The translations under genes and the position numbers were made by a program. Under the pieces are notes generated by a model. It made no database searches. It was not told where the DNA came from and saw only the letters and a list, made by a program, of their open reading frames with translations. Positions 16,772 to 23,182 of a stretch of 23,182 nucleotides of DNA are shown piece after piece. The first letter of the stretch is position 1. The number at the start of each line of letters is the position of its first letter. This stretch comes from CAYHBO01 sp964354855 (lineage in GTDB: Bacteria > Babelota > Babeliae > Babelales > RVW-14), in assembly GCA_964354855.1 (NCBI GenBank), contig CAYHBO010000022.1, positions 1 through 23,182 on the forward strand. The letters are read 5' to 3'.

Positions 16772-17533
16772 TTAATAGTAGCTTACTATTTTTTTAAAGG
16801 CTTGAAAATTTAAACTTGCACCACCCACCAAAAATCCATCTATATAATCAAGGTTAGAGAATCCTGCAACCGTACTTTCGCTGACACTACCACCATAAAT
16901 AAACTTCCAAGAAATATTTTTAAACGGCTTAGTATGATCATATAACCAATTAAAAACAACAGATAATGCCTCAGGGGACGAAACTTTACCTGTACCAATC
17001 GACCAAACCGGCTCATAGGCAATGTAGATACATACATTAAGAGCTTTTCGCTCCCCCTGCATCTTTAGAATAAGCGCTAATTGTTTTTCTAAAATTTCTA
17101 GCGTTCTTGCTGCTTCATAAGTTTCACGATCTTCTCCGATACAAATTATTGGCGTAACTTGTTGATCAAGTAACAATAAAACTTTGCGTGCAACCACTTC
17201 ATCGGTCTCACCGGCATAGAGCCTTCGTTCACTGTGCCCAACAATACAATAATCTACCCCAACATCCTTAATAGCCGCTACTGGCACCTGTCCGGTATAA
17301 GCCCCTTTTTCATAATCTGAACAATCTTGTGCCCCTATTTTAATAGGAGTCTGTTTAAATAAATCTGCAACTAGTCGGAGATTGATCATCGAAGGACATA
17401 AAATAATGTCATGACCGGATTTTTCCTTAAGATCAATAAATAATGCTCTATATTCTTCTGCAAAGGCTACCTCCTGATTTCCCGTAAGATACATTTTCCA
17501 ATTTGCGATGAAGATATATTTTTTATTACTCAT
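16772..17533 (-). CDS. tpiA: Triosephosphate isomerase
   Basis: 253 residues from the chosen start. The enzyme interconverts dihydroxyacetone phosphate and glyceraldehyde 3-phosphate. All catalytic elements are present: ANWKM with Asn11 and Lys13, GHSERR with His100, and YEPVWSIGTGK with Glu174 and the flexible loop 6 (173-183), then YGGSVSES and GFLVGGASL for phosphate binding. The ORF extends seven codons upstream to an ATG at 17554, but AGGA lies six bases before the ATG at 17533 and the shorter form matches the usual length and N terminus. It is the first gene of the long minus-strand run. Confidence 0.95.
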   Translation of the reverse strand: MSNKKYIFIANWKMYLTGNQEVAFAEEYRALFIDLKEKSGHDIILCPSMINLRLVADLFKQTPIKIGAQDCSDYEKGAYTGQVPVAAIKDVGVDYCIVGHSERRLYAGETDEVVARKVLLLLDQQVTPIICIGEDRETYEAARTLEILEKQLALILKMQGERKALNVCIYIAYEPVWSIGTGKVSSPEALSVVFNWLYDHTKPFKNISWKFIYGGSVSESTVAGFSNLDYIDGFLVGGASLNFQAFKKIVSYY

Positions 17534-17717
17534 AACAATCCTATGTAATTTCATCCCAAGATGAAGCCATTGTAGTTACAATACTTATTTTTTAGAAGAC
17601 ATTTTACAAAAAACATCCCCCTTTGATTTACTTGACTAAACATGAATTTGAAGTAACCTCAAAACTTGATTTATTATCTCATTAACGCTTCAGATCTATC
17701 ATTACTCAAGGCCTGTT

Positions 17718-19067
17718 ATGATGCACCGAAACAAGTTACTCTTATTTTTTTTCGCATTATCACTCCTCATACAACCAACATGTTCAGCATTTCACACGGT
17801 TAATAAATACTTTCCTTTCCTCGAACGCCCAGAAGATTTTTTACCAAGAAAGCATTTCTTTCAAATTTCCCCTTTCTACACAACAGCATCAACAGCATTT
17901 AACGTTTACTGGAAAAAAGGTAATATCCTTGAACTCAATGGGCCTTATGATCTTAACGATGTTATAACGAGCTTATCATTTGTCGAAGGATCATCATTTG
18001 TTAATCCAATCACTCAAGTAACGGGTGATACACAATTTATTGGTAAAAAAATACCTTTTTTTGTAGGCAGTAAAATTAAATCGGTAGGTTATTCATTACG
18101 CGCTGAAGAATATTTTCCAGCATGCCACTTATCAGTTGGGTGCTGGATGCCATTTGCCTTGGTAACTACCATCGCTAATTATGAACTCAATAAGCAAGCA
18201 TTTTTTGAGCAATTTCCTTCATCATTAAATAACAATGATACATCTACTTTGATCGACAAAATTCGCAGAACCACTCATGAAGAAATTGGATTTAACAATA
18301 ACGTTTCGTCTCAGCTTCTTCTTGGCGATATTGATTTATATGCTCGATGGAATTACGCCTTAGATCACCAACTACTCATGAAATCCGTAAACATTGACAT
18401 CCAAGGCGGCATTTTAATTCCTACAGGAACTCAACCAGGTCAGCGCGATCGTCTCATTCCATCTTGGGTTCCATTAATGAGCAACGGTCACTTCGGCTTT
18501 TATCTTAATGTTGTTCCTCAATTCGAATTAAAACAAAACTTAAAAATTGGTACAATGTTCGGGGCACTCTTTCAAACAGGATTGAAAAAAATCGCACGAT
18601 TGCCGGTTTTTAGAGAGCCTGCCAATTTCAGCGCCCTTGAAGGAACCGTAAAAATTAACCCTGGAGCTACCATCAAAATCGCTCCGTTTGTTATTCTTGA
18701 AAACCTTGCTGATGGCTTACACTTTCAAGCTCGTTATACCTACACCCGACACGCCATTGATAAAATATTCGATTACCGATGTGATAAAACCGTTCCTAGT
18801 TATCTAACCATCACTCCTGAAGACCTAGCTGCAAATAATTCCATTACACAAAAAATAACCGCTGATAACATTGCTCAAAATATTCATACTAAAGAAGCGG
18901 CCAGTAAATGGCGCTCTCATTATATTACTTTTCAAGGTAGTTATGATTTAACTTCAAAAAAACATTGGTCAACCCAAAAGATCTATGTATTATACGACAT
19001 GCCATTTGAAGGAAAAAGCACCCCGCTTACACATCAGCTTACATTTGGTTACGAAGGATCGTTTTAA
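17718..19067 (+). CDS. Predicted outer-membrane beta-barrel protein, unknown family
   Basis: 449 residues. A clear signal peptide (Lys-rich start, LLLFFFALSLLI core) ends at a likely cleavage site after CSA (residue 24). The mature protein has no further membrane helices. It shows many alternating hydrophobic/polar strands with aromatic ends (for example LLLGDIDLYARWNYAL, FGFYLNVVPQFEL, TIKIAPFVILENL) and ends in GYEGSF. A C-terminal Phe after alternating residues is the usual signal for BAM-mediated insertion. I cannot name the family. The start is the first of two adjacent ATGs, with AAGG six bases upstream. mreB begins 36 bp downstream, so the two may share a transcript. Confidence 0.75.
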   Translation: MMHRNKLLLFFFALSLLIQPTCSAFHTVNKYFPFLERPEDFLPRKHFFQISPFYTTASTAFNVYWKKGNILELNGPYDLNDVITSLSFVEGSSFVNPITQVTGDTQFIGKKIPFFVGSKIKSVGYSLRAEEYFPACHLSVGCWMPFALVTTIANYELNKQAFFEQFPSSLNNNDTSTLIDKIRRTTHEEIGFNNNVSSQLLLGDIDLYARWNYALDHQLLMKSVNIDIQGGILIPTGTQPGQRDRLIPSWVPLMSNGHFGFYLNVVPQFELKQNLKIGTMFGALFQTGLKKIARLPVFREPANFSALEGTVKINPGATIKIAPFVILENLADGLHFQARYTYTRHAIDKIFDYRCDKTVPSYLTITPEDLAANNSITQKITADNIAQNIHTKEAASKWRSHYITFQGSYDLTSKKHWSTQKIYVLYDMPFEGKSTPLTHQLTFGYEGSF

Positions 19068-19103
19068 TAATTCACCCGTTAACAACAGAGGAATAAGGGA
19101 CTT

Positions 19104-20144
19104 ATGTCAAGATTTTGGCCCGCAAGAAAACTCTTTAGCTTTTTCTCCAACGATATGGCTATTGACCTTGGTACTGCAAACACCGTTATTTATGTTAAGA
19201 ATCGTGGCATTGTGCTTGATCAGCCTTCAGTGGTCGCTATAAAAACATCAACCAATGAGGTACTTGCTGCTGGTGATAAAGCAAAATCAATGCTTGGTAA
19301 AACACCAGAAAGTATCATTGCAAGTCGTCCAATGCGCGAAGGCGTTATTGCACACTTTGAACTTACTGAAAGTATGCTGCGTTATTTCATTCGTGAAGTG
19401 AATCAAAACCGCCGTACACTCGTTCGCCCGCGCATCATTGTTGGCGTTCCCTCAGGGATCACACAAGTAGAACGTAGAGCAATCGAAGATACTACTAAAC
19501 AGGCTGGGGCTCGAGAAGTTTATACCATCACTGAACCTATGGCTTCAGCAATTGGAGCAGGACTTCCGGTGGAAGACCCTACAGGAAACATGATTGTTGA
19601 TATCGGCGGTGGAACCACGGAAGTGGCTATCATCTCCCTTAAAGACATCGTATTTTCTCGCTCAGTTCGCGTTGGTGGCGATGAAATGGATCGTGCTATT
19701 GTTCAATACATCAAGAAAAAATATAACCTCTTGATTGGTGAAAAATCAGCAGAAGAAATTAAAATAAAAATCGGCACCGCAATTCTTCCAGAAGAATCAC
19801 GTTCTGTTGCAATTAAAGGTCGTGACTTAGTAACAGGAATTCCTAAAACATTAACACTCAGTGATGCTGAAGTTTTTGAATCACTGGCTGAACCAATCGC
19901 GGTTATTATCGATGCCGTTCGATCAGCATTGGAAAACGCACCACCGGAACTTTCCTCCGATCTTGTTGATCGTGGTATTGTCATGGCGGGTGGCGGATCA
20001 CTTCTTAAAAACCTTGATAAACTGATCTCAAAAGAAACCGGCCTTCCGGTACGTGTAGCAGAAAATCCATTGCTATGTGTTGTTCTTGGAGCAGGAAAGG
20101 TTCTTGAAGAACTTGATTTCTTCCGTGATGCTTTAATGAAATAA
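19104..20144 (+). CDS. mreB: Rod-shape determining protein MreB
   Basis: 346 residues, standard for MreB, the bacterial actin that guides lateral wall synthesis. After an amphipathic N-terminal helix (FWPARKLFSFFS) suited to membrane binding come phosphate loop 1 IDLGTANT (20-27), the RPMREGVIAHFE segment, phosphate loop 2 VDIGGGTTEVA and the adenosine loop GIVMAGGGSLLKNL. The usual partners mreC, mreD, pbp2 and rodA are not next to it: the gene is followed by a strong hairpin. AAGGG lies shortly before the ATG. Confidence 0.97.
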   Translation: MSRFWPARKLFSFFSNDMAIDLGTANTVIYVKNRGIVLDQPSVVAIKTSTNEVLAAGDKAKSMLGKTPESIIASRPMREGVIAHFELTESMLRYFIREVNQNRRTLVRPRIIVGVPSGITQVERRAIEDTTKQAGAREVYTITEPMASAIGAGLPVEDPTGNMIVDIGGGTTEVAIISLKDIVFSRSVRVGGDEMDRAIVQYIKKKYNLLIGEKSAEEIKIKIGTAILPEESRSVAIKGRDLVTGIPKTLTLSDAEVFESLAEPIAVIIDAVRSALENAPPELSSDLVDRGIVMAGGGSLLKNLDKLISKETGLPVRVAENPLLCVVLGAGKVLEELDFFRDALMK

Positions 20145-20174
20145 AGTGTATTAAAAATACTTAGATTTATCGAA

Positions 20175-20212
20175 GAAAGTGCCGATTTGTTGTGGAACAG
20201 ATCGGCACTTTC
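20175..20212 (+). terminator. Strong hairpin after mreB, probable terminator
   Basis: GAAAGTGCCGAT (20175-20186) pairs perfectly with ATCGGCACTTTC (20201-20212). The stem continues inward to about 17 bp with one G-U pair and closes on a GTGG loop. It lies 30 bp after the mreB stop. The following bases (CTATTTGAAAC) are only weakly U-rich, so it may be an intrinsic terminator of modest strength or an mRNA-end stabiliser. Confidence 0.65.
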
Positions 20213-20313
20213 CTATTTGAAACTAATAAAGCAAGGGGCGTTTGAGCCAAGAGGCTTATGCAGCTATACTTAATCTTTTGGTTTTGGACTTATTAACGAT
20301 TTGAACTCTTTTT

Positions 20314-20400
20314 ACGTCATCCTCGCGAATGCGGGGATCCAGGACTCACTTGCTTTTACTGACTTCTTAGAACTTTTTAAAAAAGAAGTATAAAATTTTA
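20314..20400 (+). repeat. One-armed copy of the dispersed inverted-repeat element
   Basis: Bases 20314-20342 are identical to 2647-2675 in the complete element, a 29-bp match that includes the ATCCTCGC/GCGGGGAT hairpin. Similarity continues through the core to GAAGTATAAA (20385-20394). The right arm is absent: in its place stands the start region of the phosphatase gene. Confidence 0.8.
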
Positions 20401-20426
20401 TGGTTTTTAGTAAAACTGGAGCTTAA
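20400..20426 (+). CDS. Eight-residue mini-ORF abutting the phosphatase start (possible duplicated start)
   Basis: ATGGTTTTTAGTAAAA occurs at 20400-20415 and again at 20427-20442, exactly 27 bp apart and in the same frame. The upstream copy encodes MVFSKTGA and stops with a TAA that directly touches the ATG of the phosphatase gene. The GGAG at 20418-20421 inside it is the Shine-Dalgarno of the real gene. The mini-ORF itself has no good ribosome binding site, so it may be a remnant of a short duplication and not a translated leader. Confidence 0.35.
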   Translation: MVFSKTGA

Positions 20427-21977
20427 ATGGTTTTTAGTAAAATAAAAAAGACTCTTATCTTATTAGTTCTCGTGGGACAAGGCATAAAAGCCTCCCCTCA
20501 ACCCATTACATCTACTCCAACCATCACTCAATCTCATGAACTCAAAAATTTTGCTGCAATTAAAACGCTTAGCCACCTTCATTCAGCATTTTTTAAGCAA
20601 CCAGAATTTGTCGGAGACTTTCGAAGTAGAAATAAAAATAAACCATCACCCCAACAAAAATGTGTGAGCGCAAAAACACTACAAGATGCAGCAGAACGTT
20701 TTTACAGCATGTATGCCAACGAAAACTTACCGTTTTTTGATCAAGAATCTTGGCTCGGAAAAGCCATTAACCCGGATGAAAACTCATATGACACGATTCG
20801 CTATGTCCAAAAAATAAAAGTAGATCCAACTTCTACCGTATGCATTATGGGAGATTTCCACGGAAGCATGCATTCACTTATGCGTAACCTGTTACGATTA
20901 AAAGCATTAGGCTTCCTCAATGAGGATTTAAGCATTAAAAACAAAAACTTCTACATGGTTTTTCTCGGTGACTATGTTGACCGTGGAAGCTGGAGTGCAG
21001 AAGTCCTGGTCACCCTTATGAAACTTAAACTTCAAAACTGGCATCAGGTTACGTTAATCGCAGGAAATCACGAATTCAAAAATATTGCACAACGATTCGG
21101 ATTTCAAGAAGAACTCATCTGTAAATTTGGCAACATTAAAGGAAACGAACTTTTTGAAATAATAGATCAAAACTTCTTTAGAACATTGCCGGTTGCAGCG
21201 TTTATTAAGTGCAATGGAACCTTTATTCAATGCTGCCATGGTGGCATCACCACACAATACAACCCTAAGAACTTTTTAGAACAGCCTGATAAGCTATTTG
21301 AAAACGTAGGACCCAAAGAGCACTGTAAAGGGCTTTTTTGGAGTGATTTTTGCGCTGGAAATCATGGTACATGCCAAGCAAATTTTCACCGAGGATTCAC
21401 GGATTCTCGAGAAGCCATTATCGCTGATCAAAAATACACGCAAAAATACCTAAAAAATAATAACCTTAAAGCAATCATTCGTGCTCATCAAGACAGCAGT
21501 TTTGGCTTAAAGCTTTTTTATAATGCTGAAAAAATAGTCAAAGATACTGAACCTTTCCATTGGACCGATGTTCTCAAATCTTTAGGAGTATTCAATAATA
21601 AATTTAGCTTAAGTCTTTTAGACTATTACCCGGTTTTTACCTTCTCCTCAGCCGTAGAAGCGCGAGAGTTTCCTTATGATTGCTTTGGACTCATCAATAC
21701 CGAAAGCTCTTGGGACAAATGGATGATGGAAGTATATGAAATATTCTTAGGAAAAAACGGGAACGAGATCGATCGACATGGCAAATATGTACATATTTCC
21801 AGCAATCCAGCAACTAGCCAAACTGAACTGGTAACACCATCAAGACAACCAAAAAAAGACCCGATAAATGTCTCCTGGACCCCTTCTCCAACAACCTCTT
21901 TCAAGAAACCGCTCGCCATCACTCTAGGCGCTATGACCTTCTTTTATCTAGCAACAAAACTTTTCTCTAAAGAATAG
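20427..21977 (+). CDS. Exported PPP-family (calcineurin-like) phosphatase with C-terminal membrane anchor
   Basis: 516 residues. The full PPP metal-binding set is present in order: GDFHG (142-146), GDYVDRG (181-187), GNHE (213-216), HGGI (271-274) and RAHQ (352-355). These bind two metal ions and hydrolyse phosphate monoesters. RAHQ and GDYVDRG are the forms seen in eukaryotic Ser/Thr phosphatases and bacterial PPP enzymes. A signal peptide covers about residues 1-23 (LILLVLVGQGIKA), about 115 residues precede the catalytic core, and the C terminus has a hydrophobic helix (about 495-511) followed by KLFSKE. The enzyme therefore likely acts outside the cytoplasm, anchored in a membrane. Its substrate is unknown; protein, nucleotide or polyphosphate are all possible. 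The start at 20427 is supported by GGAG five bases upstream. A host-directed role is an inference. Confidence 0.85.
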   Translation: MVFSKIKKTLILLVLVGQGIKASPQPITSTPTITQSHELKNFAAIKTLSHLHSAFFKQPEFVGDFRSRNKNKPSPQQKCVSAKTLQDAAERFYSMYANENLPFFDQESWLGKAINPDENSYDTIRYVQKIKVDPTSTVCIMGDFHGSMHSLMRNLLRLKALGFLNEDLSIKNKNFYMVFLGDYVDRGSWSAEVLVTLMKLKLQNWHQVTLIAGNHEFKNIAQRFGFQEELICKFGNIKGNELFEIIDQNFFRTLPVAAFIKCNGTFIQCCHGGITTQYNPKNFLEQPDKLFENVGPKEHCKGLFWSDFCAGNHGTCQANFHRGFTDSREAIIADQKYTQKYLKNNNLKAIIRAHQDSSFGLKLFYNAEKIVKDTEPFHWTDVLKSLGVFNNKFSLSLLDYYPVFTFSSAVEAREFPYDCFGLINTESSWDKWMMEVYEIFLGKNGNEIDRHGKYVHISSNPATSQTELVTPSRQPKKDPINVSWTPSPTTSFKKPLAITLGAMTFFYLATKLFSKE

Positions 21978-22017
21978 ACTCCTCTAACCCCAATCCCCAC
22001 GCTAAATCCCATTTCTC

Positions 22018-22046
22018 TTGTTTTTAAAATTAAATTAATTTACAAT
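22018..22046 (+). promoter_or_regulatory. Possible sigma-70 promoter for the HD-domain gene
   Basis: TTGTTT (22018-22023) is followed after exactly 17 bases by TACAAT (22041-22046), in a very AT-rich spacer 58 bp before the GTG start. Such matches arise easily in AT-rich sequence. Confidence 0.3.
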
Positions 22047-22103
22047 TAGAAACGTAATATTATTTAATTTAATATTTTAGATAGATTCACAAAGGGGCTT
22101 TAA

Positions 22104-23081
22104 GTGTTTTATAAAAAATTATTCTTTAAAAAATCGGTTCTGTTATTTACGGGAATCATAGCTCTTACCTTTATTTTCACCACACAGCCTATCCCAAAAC
22201 CAACTCCGAAAGTTGCTCAAAACACACTCTCAGCGTTATTAGAAGATTTTAAAAAATATAAAACAACCAACCACAGTTTTCACTCTGGCGATTTGTATGA
22301 ACATGCAACCTGGACATCCTATGCCGTTAATTATTTTGCCAATCATCATAAATTCTGGTGTGACGACCTCAACCAAGAAGATATCAAGATTGCTTTTATT
22401 TCAGCCCTTTTACACGACATTGGTAAGGCCGGAGATCTTCAAGAAAGTTATAAACAAAAACATAGTCACCCTGAAGATGGTTTTCAGTACCTAATCCATA
22501 AAAAACCCTACAAGATAGACAAAAATACCAGCTTTGATTTTAAACAAATGTTCGCAGCTTTTAATATCGATGAATCTACACAAAAGAAAATCGCTATCTT
22601 AGTTGGTTCACACTATAAATTCGGTGATTACATGCAAAAGAAGATCTCCAAGAAAGAATTCATGGATACCATCCTCCGATGTGCCAAACAAGCCGGGTAT
22701 GACACTAAAAAAATTGATTCAAAACTTATTAAACAAGCAATTCTCGTATCAGCAGCAGATGTCAGAGGAAGTCAATTAGTCAAGCCAGCCAAGAAGCATG
22801 AATTTTTTGCCGGGACACAACTCGGCCTTGTCGCCGCCCTCGTGAAGATGCCTAAAACTCATGGCAAAGCTCCAAAAGTAATCAATTATGATAAATTTGA
22901 TTTTGATACCAAGGGGAAAGAGTGTCGTAAAAAGCTTCTCACTTATTTTCCTGAATGGTTAGCACATTCACGATCAGGGATCTTCAATCAAGTTAGTTCC
23001 TATTTCCATAATGCCAGTAAGACAATTCAATACTACTTTACCAGTTTTAAAAAGCGCTTATTAAATCACGCACACAACTGA
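22104..23081 (+). CDS. Exported or membrane-anchored HD-domain phosphohydrolase
   Basis: 325 residues. The HD superfamily metal site is visible: His67 in YEHATW, His104-Asp105 in LLHDIGK, His120/His122 in KHSHPEDG, His170 in GSHYKFGD and Asp219 in SAADVRGS. HD proteins of this layout hydrolyse phosphate esters of nucleotides or cyclic nucleotides. An N-terminal hydrophobic helix (about 12-28) after a Lys-rich start marks export or anchoring; no clear cleavage site is seen, and a Pro-rich segment follows. The catalytic part would then lie in the periplasm or outside, unusual for an HD enzyme, most of which are cytoplasmic. The start is GTG, with AGGGG six bases upstream and no nearby ATG alternative. 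The C-terminal 50 residues are basic and aromatic. It follows the PPP gene by 126 bp on the same strand. Confidence 0.8.
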   Translation: MFYKKLFFKKSVLLFTGIIALTFIFTTQPIPKPTPKVAQNTLSALLEDFKKYKTTNHSFHSGDLYEHATWTSYAVNYFANHHKFWCDDLNQEDIKIAFISALLHDIGKAGDLQESYKQKHSHPEDGFQYLIHKKPYKIDKNTSFDFKQMFAAFNIDESTQKKIAILVGSHYKFGDYMQKKISKKEFMDTILRCAKQAGYDTKKIDSKLIKQAILVSAADVRGSQLVKPAKKHEFFAGTQLGLVAALVKMPKTHGKAPKVINYDKFDFDTKGKECRKKLLTYFPEWLAHSRSGIFNQVSSYFHNASKTIQYYFTSFKKRLLNHAHN

Positions 23082-23115
23082 AATTTAACGTATCATAAAA
23101 GACAGGAGAAATAAG

Positions 23116-23160
23116 ATGTTTTTGAATCTGGCATCGTCTAGTTTTAAATGCAACACCTGA
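23116..23160 (+). CDS. Very short ORF (14 residues) with a good ribosome binding site
   Basis: AGGAG at 23104-23108 stands seven bases before an ATG that opens MFLNLASSSFKCNT and then stops with TGA. It could be a leader peptide, the start of a gene broken by an early stop or frameshift, or chance. The window ends 22 bases later, so this cannot be resolved. Confidence 0.25.
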   Translation: MFLNLASSSFKCNT

Positions 23161-23182
23161 CATTTCCTTGCTGAAACATTTC

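Noticed and set aside
17555..17717. Promoters in the 163-bp divergent gap between tpiA and the beta-barrel gene
   Set aside because: Promoters must exist here, and boxes such as TTGACT (17632-17637) and a reverse TACAAT are visible, but none pairs with a good partner at 16-18 bp. I do not place them.
21054..21922. Reverse-strand ORFs of 67 and 82 residues inside the phosphatase gene
   Set aside because: They are antisense shadows of a gene with complete PPP motifs and have no recognisable domain.

Overview
The window looks like part of the chromosome of a low-GC, diderm (Gram-negative-type) bacterium. The envelope genes show this directly: two secretins, a GspC-like PDZ protein, MlaE/MlaF, a predicted outer-membrane beta-barrel protein and MreB. 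The mix of a bacterial envelope with exported eukaryote-like enzymes (a PPP-family phosphatase and an HD-domain protein), a long Ala/Gln-rich repeat protein and an archaeal-type aldolase resembles host-associated lineages such as candidate phylum Dependentiae (TM6). That assignment is an inference from gene content only. No rRNA or other taxonomic marker was checked.

Layout. (1) Bases 1-1619 hold the 3' part of a long repeat protein whose 5' end lies outside the window. It contains a 100-N assembly gap, and an archaeal-type class I fructose-bisphosphate aldolase follows 26 bp later. (2) A 291-bp spacer carries a 139-bp MITE-like element with 31-bp perfect inverted arms, followed by a LOG-family nucleotide hydrolase. 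(3) From 17533 down to 3566 eleven genes run on the minus strand with short gaps or 4-bp overlaps: tpiA, secG, mlaE, mlaF, an NtrC-like response regulator, a MoxR ATPase, gspC, a first secretin, a PilM-PilN fusion, a PilO-like protein and a second secretin. The last five form the core of a type II secretion / type IV pilus envelope complex. No ATPase, platform protein or pilin gene is in view. (4) From 17718 the plus strand carries a predicted outer-membrane beta-barrel protein and mreB, closed by a strong hairpin. (5) A second, one-armed copy of the dispersed repeat precedes an exported PPP-type metallophosphatase with a C-terminal membrane anchor, followed by an exported HD-domain phosphohydrolase. 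The right edge holds only a very short ORF with a good ribosome binding site.

How the genes may work together. The minus-strand block joins protein export across the inner membrane (SecG) and lipid transport (MlaEF) to a trans-envelope machine (GspC, PilMN, PilO and two secretins). The two exported enzymes at the right could be clients of that machine, but this is a hypothesis. The most unusual points are a response regulator that kept its receiver domain but lost nearly all catalytic and sigma-54-contact motifs of its AAA+ domain, two paralogous secretins in one operon that share an extra C-terminal module, short repeats at the end of the larger secretin, and an exported, tail-anchored PPP phosphatase whose start region is duplicated next to a dispersed repeat.
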